A program made the translations under genes and the position numbers. Positions 41,272 to 48,763 of a stretch of 48,763 nt of DNA are shown here, piece by piece; within the stretch, counting starts at the first letter, position 1, and each line of letters opens with the position of its first letter. Under the pieces are notes generated by a model, which saw only the letters and a list, made by a program, of their open reading frames with translations, was not told the DNA's origin and did not search any database. The stretch spans positions 1-48,763 of the forward strand of contig CALAFO010000040.1 in NCBI GenBank assembly GCA_937892545.1. The letters run 5' to 3'. The DNA comes from Scatosoma sp002474405 (GTDB taxonomy: Bacteria; Bacillota; Clostridia; Christensenellales; Borkfalkiaceae).

Positions 41272-42242
41272 TGGAACAAAAAACGGGAAAGAACGCGGCG
41301 ATACGCGTTGAAAATCTGGTAAAAACGTTTAAAGACGTGCGCGCGGTGGACGGAATTTCGTTTACGGCGAACGAGGGGGAATTGTTTGCGTTTCTCGGCG
41401 AGAACGGAGCGGGAAAAAGCACTTCCATCGCGGTGATTTGCGGCTTGTTGAAAAAGGACGGCGGCAAAGTGTACGTGGCGGGGCGGGATATAGACGAGGA
41501 CGATTCCGTAAAAAGCGAAATCGGCGTGGTGTTTCAGGCAAGCGTGCTGGACAAAGCGCTTTCGGTGCGGGATAACCTGACGTTCCGCGCGGCGCTGTAC
41601 GGCATTGTGGGCAAAGATTGCGAAAAGCGCATAGAGGAATTGAACGAGCTGTTGGATTTCGGCGAATTCATCGATCGTCCGCTGGCGAAACTTTCGGGCG
41701 GGCAGAAACGGAAAATCGATATTGCGCGGGCGCTTCTGAACAAACCGAAAATTCTCATTCTCGACGAGCCGACGACGGGGCTGGACCCGCAGACGAGAAA
41801 GACGGTGTGGGCGGTGGCGGAAAAGCTGCAGAGGGAAGAGAAAATGACGGTGTTTCTTACCACGCATTATATGGAAGAGGCGGCGAAAGCCGATTACGTG
41901 GTGATTCTCGACCACGGAAAAATCGCGGCGGAGGGTACGCCGCGGCAGCTGAAAAACGAATATACGGGCGATTTCATCGTGGCGTACGGGGCGAAAAAAG
42001 GCGGATTCGAAGAAGCGTTCGGGGACGACTTGGCAGGAAAAATCCGCGAAATCGCGGACGGCGTGAAAATCGAAGTGAAAGATACGGCGGAGGCGGCGGA
42101 GATGATTGCCGCGAAGCCGGAGCTGTTCCGGGATTTCGAAGTGCTGAAAGGGAATATGGACGACGTGTTTCTTGCGGTAACGGGTAAAACGCTGAAAGAG
42201 GGAGAAAACCCCGACGGGCAGAAAAACGGAGGCAGAAAATGA
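41271..42242 (+). CDS. ABC transporter ATP-binding protein
   Basis: 323 residues. Walker A is GENGAGKST, the signature LSGGQKRKIDIARALL, Walker B ILILDEPTTGLD, and the switch His in TTHYMEEA. The C-terminal 90 residues form the accessory part typical of exporters of the DrrA/CcmA-like, daunorubicin-resistance type. The ATG at 41271 overlaps the TetR stop (TGATG); a GTG three bases upstream is an alternative. AAAGGAG lies 14 bases upstream. The permease overlaps by four bases. Confidence 0.92.
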   Translation: MEQKTGKNAAIRVENLVKTFKDVRAVDGISFTANEGELFAFLGENGAGKSTSIAVICGLLKKDGGKVYVAGRDIDEDDSVKSEIGVVFQASVLDKALSVRDNLTFRAALYGIVGKDCEKRIEELNELLDFGEFIDRPLAKLSGGQKRKIDIARALLNKPKILILDEPTTGLDPQTRKTVWAVAEKLQREEKMTVFLTTHYMEEAAKADYVVILDHGKIAAEGTPRQLKNEYTGDFIVAYGAKKGGFEEAFGDDLAGKIREIADGVKIEVKDTAEAAEMIAAKPELFRDFEVLKGNMDDVFLAVTGKTLKEGENPDGQKNGGRK

Positions 42243-43174
42243 GCGGAACGGAAATGAGAAACGTAAAAAACCGGACGTTTTTATCGATGGTGAAACGCAA
42301 CGTAAAACTGTTTTTTAAAGACAAGGCGATGTTTTTCACCTCGCTGATAACGCCGTTGATTTTGCTGGTGCTGTACGGCACGTTTTTATGGAACGTGTAC
42401 GAAGATTCTTTTCTTTCCGGCGTGGAACAATCCGGCGTGCAGGTGGATTTAAAGCTGGTGAAAGGGTGCGTCGGCGGCGAACTTCTCTCGTCGTTGCTTG
42501 CCGTATCGTGCATAACGGTGGCGTTCTGCGCAAACATGCTGATGGTGCAGGATAAGGTAAACGGCGCGGACAGAGATTTTAAAATGACGCCCGTGAAAAG
42601 CGGCGTGCTGGCGATGTCCTACTATACCGCCACGCTGATTTCCACGCTGATTATATCGTTTACGGCGCTGGGCGCGGGGCTGGTGTTCATTGCGTTCAAA
42701 GGGTGGTATTTATCCGTCGCGGACGTGCTTCTGATTGTTCTGGACGTGATTATTTTAACGTCGTTCGGCACGGCGCTTTCGTCGCTCGTGGGGTACTTTT
42801 TAACGTCGCAGGGGCAGATTTCGGCGGTGGGAACCATCGTCAGTTCGGCGTACGGGTTCATCTGCGGGGCGTATATGCCGATTTCGCAGTTCCCCGCGTG
42901 GCTGCAGAAAACGATTATGTTCCTGCCGGGAACGTACGGCACTTCGCTGCTCAGAAATCACTGCATGGGCGGGGCGTTCCGCGAAATGAGTAAGATTTTT
43001 CCCGCGCAGTACGTGGAAAACAGCAAAAAGAGCGTGGACTGCGTTTTATACTTCTTCAATCATCGGGTGAGCACGGGCGCGATGTACGCGGTGCTTCTGG
43101 GTGCGGTGGCGCTGATTATCGCGGCGTATTGCGTTGTGGTGAAAGTAAAATCGCGGCAAAAGCGCGCGGCTTGA
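42239..43174 (+). CDS. ABC-2-type transporter permease
   Basis: 311 residues with six predicted membrane segments: TM1 after FKDKAMFFTSLITPLILLVL, a short extracytoplasmic loop, then segments at about 84-102, 125-145, 153-176, 184-210 and 281-303. The ABC-2 signature falls around GFICGAYMPISQFPAWLQ. Overlaps the ATPase by four bases (ATGA). With it forms an exporter, possibly for a drug or lipid-type substrate. TetR control suggests induction by the exported compound. Confidence 0.88.
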   Translation: MSGTEMRNVKNRTFLSMVKRNVKLFFKDKAMFFTSLITPLILLVLYGTFLWNVYEDSFLSGVEQSGVQVDLKLVKGCVGGELLSSLLAVSCITVAFCANMLMVQDKVNGADRDFKMTPVKSGVLAMSYYTATLISTLIISFTALGAGLVFIAFKGWYLSVADVLLIVLDVIILTSFGTALSSLVGYFLTSQGQISAVGTIVSSAYGFICGAYMPISQFPAWLQKTIMFLPGTYGTSLLRNHCMGGAFREMSKIFPAQYVENSKKSVDCVLYFFNHRVSTGAMYAVLLGAVALIIAAYCVVVKVKSRQKRAA

Positions 43175-43249
43175 AAAAAACGCGGAAACGAAGGCTTTTC
43201 GGGACGATAAAATTTTTGTGAGAATTTTTCGGCGAAAAGCTTTATTTTC

Positions 43250-43278
43250 TTGCAATTTTCACCGAAATGGGGTATAAT
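43250..43278 (+). promoter_or_regulatory. Predicted promoter of fba
   Basis: TTGCAA (43250-43255), 17-base spacer, TATAAT (43273-43278). Confidence 0.72.
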
Positions 43279-43319
43279 ATCCCTGAAAAAAAGAAAAATG
43301 TCTCAGGAGGACAAATTTT

Positions 43320-44255
43320 ATGCCTTTGGTTACTTCAACCGAAATGTTTAAAAAAGCTTATGCGGGCGGCTACGCGATCGGCGCGTTCAACGTGAACAAC
43401 ATGGAAATGATTCAGGCGATCGTGGAAGCGGCGAACGAAGAAAAATCTCCCGTGATTCTGCAGGTTTCCGCCGGCGCGAGAAAGTACGCCAACCCCGTTT
43501 ACCTCAAGCACCTTGTTGAGGCTGCCGTGGAAACGACGGATATTCCCATCGTTATGCACCTCGATCACGGCGCGGATTTCGATATCTGCAAAGCTTCCAT
43601 CGACGGCGGATTCACTTCCGTTATGATCGACGCTTCTTCGAAGCCTTGGGAAGAAAATATCGCCCTCACCAAAAAGGTTGTGGAATACGCGCACGATCAC
43701 GGCGTTGTGGTGGAAGCGGAACTCGGCAAACTTGCCGGCGTTGAGGACGACGTACACGTGGCGGCGGACGACGCGCTGTTCACCTCTCCCGACGAAGTGG
43801 AAGAATTTACTTCCCGTACGGGCATCGATTCGCTGGCGATTGCCATCGGCACTTCGCACGGCGCTTACAAGTTCAAGCCCGGTCAGGACCCGAAACTGCG
43901 CCTCGATATTCTGGAAGAAGTAGGCAAGCGTCTGCCCGGATTCCCCATCGTTCTGCACGGCGCTTCCAGCGTTCCGCAGGATAAAGTGGCTATCGTGAAT
44001 CAGTACGGTGGCAGCATGCCCAACGCCATCGGCATTCCCGAATCGGAACTGAGAAAGGCGGCGAAGATGGCTGTCTGCAAGATCAACATTGATTCCGACC
44101 TCCGCGTTTCGTTTACGGCGGCTATCCGCAAACACTTTGCGGAACATCCCGATCATTTCGACCCCCGTCAGTATCTCGGCGACGCGCGCGTTATGATGAA
44201 AGAGATGGTGAAGCACAAGATTGTGGACGTGCTTGGCTGCGCGGGCAAAGCGTAA
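43320..44255 (+). CDS. fba: Class II fructose-bisphosphate aldolase
   Basis: Zinc enzyme of glycolysis and gluconeogenesis that cleaves fructose 1,6-bisphosphate. Catalytic and zinc region MHLDHGADF (His80, Asp82, His83), EAELGKLAGVED, IGTSHGAYKF and VLHGASSVP; these supply the Zn His and Glu ligands. 311 residues. AGGAGG lies nine bases before the ATG. Codon use is strongly adapted, typical of a highly expressed gene. Followed by gap after 246 bases with a separate promoter. Confidence 0.96.
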   Translation: MPLVTSTEMFKKAYAGGYAIGAFNVNNMEMIQAIVEAANEEKSPVILQVSAGARKYANPVYLKHLVEAAVETTDIPIVMHLDHGADFDICKASIDGGFTSVMIDASSKPWEENIALTKKVVEYAHDHGVVVEAELGKLAGVEDDVHVAADDALFTSPDEVEEFTSRTGIDSLAIAIGTSHGAYKFKPGQDPKLRLDILEEVGKRLPGFPIVLHGASSVPQDKVAIVNQYGGSMPNAIGIPESELRKAAKMAVCKINIDSDLRVSFTAAIRKHFAEHPDHFDPRQYLGDARVMMKEMVKHKIVDVLGCAGKA

Positions 44256-44332
44256 ATTTGCGTTCACTCGCGAATTTCGGGTAAAAAACGGCAAAAAAAG
44301 CCAAAAAAGAATGCTGCGGCGGCGCAAAAAAG

Positions 44333-44361
44333 TTGACGAACGCGGCAAAGTATGGTAGAAT
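44333..44361 (+). promoter_or_regulatory. Predicted promoter of gap
   Basis: TTGACG (44333-44338), 17-base spacer, TAGAAT (44356-44361). The leader is about 135 bases. In one frame 44375-44506 reads like an Ala/Lys-rich peptide without any start codon. Confidence 0.68.
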
Positions 44362-44501
44362 AATAGCGGTTTGAAGAGGCGGAGTTTTTCCGCCGGGACA
44401 AGCCGCGAAAGTTCCCGCGAAAGCGGCGGAAAAGAAAACCGCGGCGGCAAAAGCGGGCAAAGAAAAAGCAAAAAAGAAAAATCATTTGGAGGATTTTTAT
44501 T

Positions 44502-45521
44502 ATGGCTAACGTAAAAGTTGCTATCAACGGATTCGGCCGCATCGGCCGTCTTGCATTCAGACAGATGTTCGGCGCCGAGGGCTACGAAGTTGTGGCTATC
44601 AACGATCTGACCAGCCCCAAGATGCTTGCGCACCTTCTGAAGTATGATTCCGCGCAGGGCAGATACGCTTTGGCGGACACCGTTTCGGCGGACGACGAAG
44701 CGGGCACGATTACCGTAAACGGTAAAACGATTCGCATTTATGCGGAAAAAGACGCTACGAACTGCCCTTGGGGCGAACTGGGCGTAGACGTTGTGCTTGA
44801 ATGCACCGGTTTCTACACCTCGAAAGCGAAGAGCGAAGCGCACCTTAAGGCGGGCGCGAAGAAGGTTGTTATTTCCGCTCCCGCGGGCAACGACCTGCCT
44901 ACCATCGTTTACAGCGTAAACGAAAAGACGCTTACGAAAGCGGATACGATTATTTCCGCCGCTTCCTGCACCACGAATTGCCTTGCTCCTATGGCGAACA
45001 CCCTGAACAAGCTTGCGAAAATCAAGAAGGGCTATATGACCACGATTCACGCTTATACGGGCGACCAGATGGTTCTTGACGGACCTCACCGCAAGGGCGA
45101 CCTTCGCCGTGCGCGCGCCGCTGCCGTGAACATCGTTCCTAACTCCACGGGCGCTGCGAAAGCGATCGGTCTTGTTATCCCCGAACTGAACGGCGTGCTT
45201 GACGGTTGCGCTCAGCGCGTTCCCGTTCCCACGGGTTCCCTTACCCAGCTTGTTGCCATCTGCGAAGGCGAAGTTGACGCGGCTACCGTAAACGCGGCGA
45301 TGAAGGCTGCTTCTTCCGCTTCGTTCGGTTACACCGAAGAAGAACTTGTTTCTTCCGATATCGTAGGCATCACCTACGGCTCGCTGTTCGACGCAACGCA
45401 GACGAAGTGCATGCCCATGGGCGACGGCACCACGCTTGTGAAGGTGGTTTCCTGGTACGATAACGAAAACTCCTACACCAGCCAGATGGTGAGAACGATC
45501 AAATACTTCGCGGAGCTTTAA
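44502..45521 (+). CDS. gap: Glyceraldehyde-3-phosphate dehydrogenase
   Basis: Oxidises glyceraldehyde-3-phosphate to 1,3-bisphosphoglycerate with NAD. NAD fold INGFGRIGRLAFR at residues 8-20 with the NDLTS segment that favours NAD. Catalytic Cys156 is in ISAASCTTNCLAP. The end SWYDNENSYTSQMVRTIKY is conserved. 339 residues. GGAGG lies nine to ten bases before the ATG. Monocistronic with a terminator; pairs with fba for lower glycolysis. Confidence 0.97.
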   Translation: MANVKVAINGFGRIGRLAFRQMFGAEGYEVVAINDLTSPKMLAHLLKYDSAQGRYALADTVSADDEAGTITVNGKTIRIYAEKDATNCPWGELGVDVVLECTGFYTSKAKSEAHLKAGAKKVVISAPAGNDLPTIVYSVNEKTLTKADTIISAASCTTNCLAPMANTLNKLAKIKKGYMTTIHAYTGDQMVLDGPHRKGDLRRARAAAVNIVPNSTGAAKAIGLVIPELNGVLDGCAQRVPVPTGSLTQLVAICEGEVDAATVNAAMKAASSASFGYTEEELVSSDIVGITYGSLFDATQTKCMPMGDGTTLVKVVSWYDNENSYTSQMVRTIKYFAEL

Positions 45522-45548
45522 TCTGCGGACTTTGAACGTCTGAAAGAA

Positions 45549-45594
45549 AAAACGGAAGCGAATCGTTTGTAAAAGCGGTTCGCTTTTTCCGTTT
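45549..45594 (+). terminator. Terminator after gap
   Basis: GCGAATCG (45558-45565) pairs with CGGTTCGC (45576-45583) with one G-U, then TTTTT; an outer AACGGA/TCCGTT extends it. Confidence 0.78.
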
Positions 45595-45626
45595 CGGCGC
45601 GGATTGCGCGATAAAGAGGGGAAATT

Positions 45627-46400
45627 ATGCGGGCATGGGCGGAGAAACTGATAGAAAAATACGAAGCGTATCGCGCGGGGCACGGCTGTACGTGCGATTG
45701 CTGCGGCAGAGAAATTTTCACCTATCCGAAGCAGAGGCTTTGCGGGGAATGTGAAGAGGCGCTGCCGAAAATTACGCGGAGCTGCCCGAAGTGCGGCAGA
45801 AAAACCGTCGCCGAAGGGGTGTGTCTGGAATGCAAGGCGCGGATGCCGCAATTTTTCTTTGCGCTGGCGCCTTTTGCGTATGAAAACAGCGCGGCAAGCA
45901 TGATCAATCGCTTTAAAAACGGCGAAAAATATCTCGCCTGTTTCTTTGCGGAGCGCATTGCGCCGTTGATTTTCGACCGCTTTCCGCGGGAAAACGTTGC
46001 GCTTGGCGAGTGTGTGTTTACGTGCGTGCCGGACAGAAAAGAAGCGCGCGCGAATCGTCGGGAACGGCGGTACAATCCCGCGGAAACGCTGGCGAAAACC
46101 GTTTGCGGGTTGCTGGGCGTGCCGTCGGACGGCGAAATGCTGATAAAATCGCGGGAAACGCGGCAGCAGAAGAAAATGTCGAAAAGCGAGCGTTTTGAAA
46201 ACGTGCGCGGGGCGTACCGCGTGCACGAACGGGCGAAGTGCAGGGGAAAAACCGTGGTTGTGTTTGACGATATTTTAACGACGGGCGCGACGGGAGACGA
46301 GTGCGCGCGGATTTTGCTCGCCGCCGGCGCGAAACGGGTGATTGTTGTTACGGCAACTTCCGTGGCGGAAAAATCCGTGTTTCCGGAATTTGCCGGTTAA
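45627..46400 (+). CDS. comFC: ComF-family phosphoribosyltransferase-like competence protein
   Basis: 257 residues. Residues 20-70 contain a zinc-finger region of paired Cys (CTCDCC, LCGEC, CPKC and CLEC). The phosphoribosyltransferase fold follows with FTCVPDRKEARANRRERRYN and the PRPP motif TVVVFDDILTTGATGDECAR. ComFC aids DNA uptake after ComFA; here comFA is not adjacent, so it could act in DNA transport or recombination more generally. The ribosome site is a weak GAGGGG. Confidence 0.88.
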   Translation: MRAWAEKLIEKYEAYRAGHGCTCDCCGREIFTYPKQRLCGECEEALPKITRSCPKCGRKTVAEGVCLECKARMPQFFFALAPFAYENSAASMINRFKNGEKYLACFFAERIAPLIFDRFPRENVALGECVFTCVPDRKEARANRRERRYNPAETLAKTVCGLLGVPSDGEMLIKSRETRQQKKMSKSERFENVRGAYRVHERAKCRGKTVVVFDDILTTGATGDECARILLAAGAKRVIVVTATSVAEKSVFPEFAG

Positions 46401-46706
46401 AAATCGGCGCATGAGCGCGACAAAGCGAAACGGCGCTTGCTTTTTTACAAATAAAAATCGTATCGGTACCCGGCGCGGAACGGCGTCGGGCGCTTTTTTT
46501 CTGCCCGACGGAGCGCCTTTTTCGGATATATGTTCTGAAACGTAGGTGCGGCGCGAAAAAAGATAATCGTCTGCGTTTGCCTGTTTTACGTTAAAAATGC
46601 AATAATTAAACGTATTTTGTTTTTAAACTGCCTGTATTTTCATTTTTCATGAAAAATTACGGAAAATTTTTTTATATCCGATAACGGGTGAATGAGAAAA
46701 ACCGTA
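46401..46706. other. Gene-free stretch with one terminator
   Basis: No gene supported. A small hairpin AAGCG/CGCTT followed by six Ts is near 46423-46446. A stronger terminator is at 46469-46500. From about 46540 the sequence is AT-rich and leads to the promoter of the next gene. Confidence 0.6.
46469..46500 (+). terminator. Terminator downstream of comFC
   Basis: CCCGGCGC (46469-46476) pairs with GCGTCGGG (46483-46490) with one G-U, then seven Ts (46494-46500). The arm also pairs with GCCCGAC downstream. Confidence 0.65.
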
Positions 46707-46735
46707 TTGACAATGCGGGGAAAGTATGCTATACT
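46707..46735 (+). promoter_or_regulatory. Predicted promoter of the secreted-protein gene
   Basis: TTGACA (46707-46712), 17-base spacer, TATACT (46730-46735). Confidence 0.75.
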
Positions 46736-46782
46736 TTTCACGGTTGGAAAAAGTTCGTGAAACTATTTTCGGAGGGAGAAAA

Positions 46783-47151
46783 ATGAGAAAATTCGGAAAG
46801 TTTTTAGCGCTGGGCGCGGCGGCGGTTTTTTCTGCGTTTGCGGCGGGCGCCGCGGCGACGATTTCTGCGACGGAAACGACGGCGGAGGCTGATTATTGGT
46901 ACTGGAAGCTTACGGGCGACGAAAAATATCGCGAAAAGGCGTTCAACGGGTATATGAGCAATCTTTCAAAAGTAGCGGAAAACGGTAAAACGTATTCGTG
47001 TTACTGCGCCGACTATATCAAAGGCGGCGGTTTTACGAAAGACTGCGCCGAAGTGAAACACGAAGTGCGGCTCGGTCCGCCGAAACTGACGGACAGCGGT
47101 CTGACGAGGTACGTGTGGATTCGCGCGTTCGACGAATTGCTGGAAATGTAA
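46783..47151 (+). CDS. Small secreted protein of unknown function
   Basis: 122 residues. The signal peptide is MRKFGKFLALGAAAVFSAFA, with cleavage probably after AGAAATISA. The mature part, about 95 residues, has aromatic-rich YWYWKLTGDEKYREKAF, a Cys pair in YSCYCADYIKGGG and a third Cys in KDCAEVKHE. It ends with a helix, VWIRAFDELLEM. No family is recognised. GGAGGG lies about eight bases before the ATG. Monocistronic with promoter and terminator. Confidence 0.75.
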   Translation: MRKFGKFLALGAAAVFSAFAAGAAATISATETTAEADYWYWKLTGDEKYREKAFNGYMSNLSKVAENGKTYSCYCADYIKGGGFTKDCAEVKHEVRLGPPKLTDSGLTRYVWIRAFDELLEM

Positions 47152-47157
47152 CGGGTT

Positions 47158-47196
47158 GGCGGGGTGCCGGAAGAGCGGCGCTCCGCCCGTATTTTT
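47158..47196 (+). terminator. Terminator after the secreted-protein gene
   Basis: GGCGGGGTGCCG / CGGCGCTCCGCC, 12-bp stem with two non-Watson-Crick pairs, six-base loop, then CGTATTTTT. Confidence 0.75.
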
Positions 47197-47256
47197 AACA
47201 GACGCCAAGCAGAAAAAAATAAATTAAAAATTTTTTTGAAAACTTCCGGATTTCGC

Positions 47257-47293
47257 TTGACAAATTTTATTTTTTGAATTAGAATAATTCTAA
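47257..47293 (+). promoter_or_regulatory. perR-rbr promoter with overlapping PerR box
   Basis: TTGACA (47257-47262), 17-base spacer, TAGAAT (47280-47285). TTAGAATAATTCTAA at 47279-47293 is a perfect 7-1-7 palindrome like the PerR consensus TTATAATNATTATAA and covers the -10 box. PerR binding would repress the operon until peroxide inactivates it. Confidence 0.8.
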
Positions 47294-47347
47294 CAATGCT
47301 GCGACGGATGACGGCGGCGCTTTGAATTACGGAAAGGAGGCGGAACA

Positions 47348-47719
47348 ATGACGACGAACGCAAAACGTATTCTGGAAATCATCAACGCCTCTACGGCGCA
47401 CCCTACGGCGGAAGATATTTACAGGGAGCTGCAGGCAAAGGGCGAAAAAATGTCGCTTGCCACGGTGTACAATTCGCTCGGACGGTTGTACGAAGAGGGC
47501 GCCGTGCGGAAAATTCCGATGAACGGAGAACCCGACCGCTACGATAAAACAAAACGGCACGATCACCTCATATGCGAAAAGTGCGGCGCCATATCGGACG
47601 CGATGCTGGAGGACTTCCGCGAAACGTTTGAAAAAAGGCTGGGGGTAGCGGTGGATTTTTACGATTTGAAGCTGTTCTGGCTGTGCGATAAGTGCAGAAA
47701 AGAAGCGGCTGAAAAATAA
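47348..47719 (+). CDS. perR: PerR-type Fur-family peroxide-responsive repressor
   Basis: 123 residues, lacking about the first 20 residues of typical Fur proteins. HTH: AHPTAEDIYRELQAKGEKMS and SLATVYNSLGRLYEEG. Structural zinc Cys are 76, 79, 113 and 116 (ICEKCG, LCDKC). RHDHLICEKCG with Asp84 five residues after the second Cys matches PerR Asp104 rather than the Glu of Fur, so it is called PerR. The H-x-H is present (71 and 73). AAAGGAGG precedes the ATG. It is followed by rubrerythrin in one operon, a classic PerR target. Confidence 0.85.
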   Translation: MTTNAKRILEIINASTAHPTAEDIYRELQAKGEKMSLATVYNSLGRLYEEGAVRKIPMNGEPDRYDKTKRHDHLICEKCGAISDAMLEDFRETFEKRLGVAVDFYDLKLFWLCDKCRKEAAEK

Positions 47720-47785
47720 AAAACGAAAACGATTGTAAGACAAAAAATAAAAAATTCAAAAAGACAATCGGAAGGAGAAAACATT

Positions 47786-48322
47786 ATGAACAAGTATGCA
47801 GGCACGAAAACGGAAAAGAATCTGCAGGCGGCTTTTGCGGGAGAGTCGCAGGCAAGAAACAAGTACACGTATTTTTCTTCCGTTGCGAAGAAAGAAGGGT
47901 ACGAACAGATTGCCGACATCTTTTTAAAGACGGCGGATAACGAAAAAGAACACGCCAAAATGTGGCTGAAAGAACTTGACGGCATCGGCGATACCACGGC
48001 GAACCTTGCGGCGGCTGCGGCAGGCGAAAATTTCGAGTGGACGGATATGTACGAAGAGTTCGCAAAGACGGCGGAAGAAGAGGGCTTCAACGTTCTCGCC
48101 GCGAAATTCCGTCTTGTGGCGGCAATCGAAAAACATCACGAAGAAAGATACAGAGCGCTTTTGAAAAACGTGGAAACGGCGAAAGTATTCGAAAAGAGCG
48201 AAGTGAAAGTCTGGGAGTGCAGAAACTGCGGACATATCGTCGTCGGCGTAAAAGCGCCTCAGGTTTGCCCTACCTGCGCGCATCCGCAGAGCTTCTTCGA
48301 AGTATCCGCCGAAAATTATTGA
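47786..48322 (+). CDS. rbr: Rubrerythrin
   Basis: Diiron protein that reduces hydrogen peroxide in anaerobes. The ferritin-like part covers 1-135, with diiron Glu in AFAGESQARNKY (Glu20), DNEKEHAKMW (Glu53, His56) and AAIEKHHEERY. The C-terminal rubredoxin-like Fe(Cys)4 domain has Cys145, 148, 161 and 164 (WECRNCGH, CPTCAHP). 178 residues. GGAGG lies before the ATG. It follows perR, giving a peroxide-induced operon and supporting an anaerobic lifestyle. Confidence 0.96.
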   Translation: MNKYAGTKTEKNLQAAFAGESQARNKYTYFSSVAKKEGYEQIADIFLKTADNEKEHAKMWLKELDGIGDTTANLAAAAAGENFEWTDMYEEFAKTAEEEGFNVLAAKFRLVAAIEKHHEERYRALLKNVETAKVFEKSEVKVWECRNCGHIVVGVKAPQVCPTCAHPQSFFEVSAENY

Positions 48323-48378
48323 TTTATTGATGATTTCCGGCGCGGAACCATAATGTAACGCGCATATAAACGCAACGG

Positions 48379-48420
48379 TCGGCGGCTTTTTCCGAAGGGA
48401 AAGCCGCCGATTTGTTTTTT
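48379..48420 (+). terminator. Terminator after perR-rbr
   Basis: TCGGCGGCTTT / AAAGCCGCCGA stem (48379-48410) followed by TTTGTTTTTT. Confidence 0.8.
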
Positions 48421-48605
48421 GGCGATATATTTTTGGATATCGCCCGCGCGTGCATATGCGTGTAAAAAGTAAAAATTGCTTTACGACAAGGGAGAATTGC
48501 GTAAGAAAATGCGGCAAAAATTCGTAAAAAAACGGGGAAATCAGGAACTTTTACAGAAAAAATCGAAAAAAATCAAAAAATTTTTCAGATTTTTTTCAAA
48601 AACGC

Positions 48606-48634
48606 TTGACTTTGATTGAAGTACGTGATATTAT
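48606..48634 (+). promoter_or_regulatory. Strong promoter near the right end
   Basis: TTGACT (48606-48611), 17-base spacer, TATTAT (48629-48634), preceded by an A/T-rich tract (48531-48600) that could act as an UP element. Confidence 0.7.
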
Positions 48635-48640
48635 GTATAG

Positions 48641-48763
48641 GCTGTCGTTCGAGGAGTTTCTCTTCGGATGGGCGGTAAGCGAAAATCCGGAGCCGTCGCT
48701 TCGGTCGCAAGGAAAGAAGATTGACAACTGCATAGCAAATAGTATAGAGAGTTTTTTCTTTTG
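48641..48763 (+). ncRNA. Candidate rRNA operon leader running off the window
   Basis: About 120 bases after the promoter with no open frame and several self-complementary segments. Near the end TTGACAACTGCATAGCAAATAG resembles the GAAAACTGAATAGC-type segment of Firmicute rRNA leaders, and the last bases AGAGAGTTTTTTCTTTTG could precede the ATCCTGGCTCAG of 16S rRNA. The window ends before any 16S sequence, so this is inference. Confidence 0.4.

Noticed and set aside
43335..46226. 963-codon open frame opposite fba, gap and comFC
   Set aside because: It lies wholly antisense to three clear genes. Strong codon bias leaves few antisense stops. No family signature or ribosome site.

Overview
The window looks like a chromosomal contig from a Clostridia-type Firmicute. 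The evidence is a SpoVT sporulation regulator, RqcH, RicT next to HolB, the rnpA-yidD-yidC-jag block, a PyrR attenuator, a PerR box, near-consensus sigma-A promoters and AAGGAG ribosome sites. Base composition is moderate and coding density is high. The genus cannot be read from the sequence; placement near Christensenellales is only a guess. Both ends look like assembly breaks: the left end runs into a clpP frame that turns into homopolymer-rich sequence, and the right end stops in what looks like an rRNA operon leader.

Left part (1-20.4 kb): clpP (partial) and trigger factor point left; rqcH and an acetyltransferase point right. A five-gene leftward polysaccharide operon (4608-12156) has one strong promoter and encodes GT4 glycosyltransferases, a polymerase-glycosyltransferase fusion and a flippase. 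Next come spoVT, two small HTH regulators, a helical protein of unknown function, rplU-rpmA, a lipoprotein, pyrR-uraA behind a PyrR attenuator, a YjjG-like nucleotidase, a YpsA-like protein and rsmG.

Origin (20.44-21.05 kb): between rsmG and dnaN lie at least six DnaA boxes, an AT-rich tract, and a unit closely resembling the B. subtilis basal unwinding element (tandem DnaA boxes, GC spacer, DnaA-trios). dnaA itself is not next to dnaN. dnaN is followed in the same direction by rpmH-rnpA-yidD-yidC-jag, which in most Firmicutes lies on the other side of dnaA and points away.

Right part (25.9-48.8 kb): holB-ricT, a single-chain serine dehydratase and tRNA-Gly(GCC) point left. dnaK-dnaJ follows without hrcA or grpE. 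Next is a tightly overlapped operon of acyltransferase, GT8, prmA, rsmE, mtaB and, after a short gap, hinT. A small XRE gene lies divergent from two zinc-ribbon membrane proteins across a perfect palindrome. A TetR-ABC exporter operon has its own palindrome. Then come fba, gap, comFC, a small secreted protein, and a perR-rubrerythrin pair with a PerR box over its promoter.

A recurrent theme is low-complexity C-terminal tails on ribosome- or RNA-associated proteins: Ala/Lys repeats on trigger factor, an RGG-type tail plus a Cys4 motif on Jag, and a poly-Asn run on RicT.
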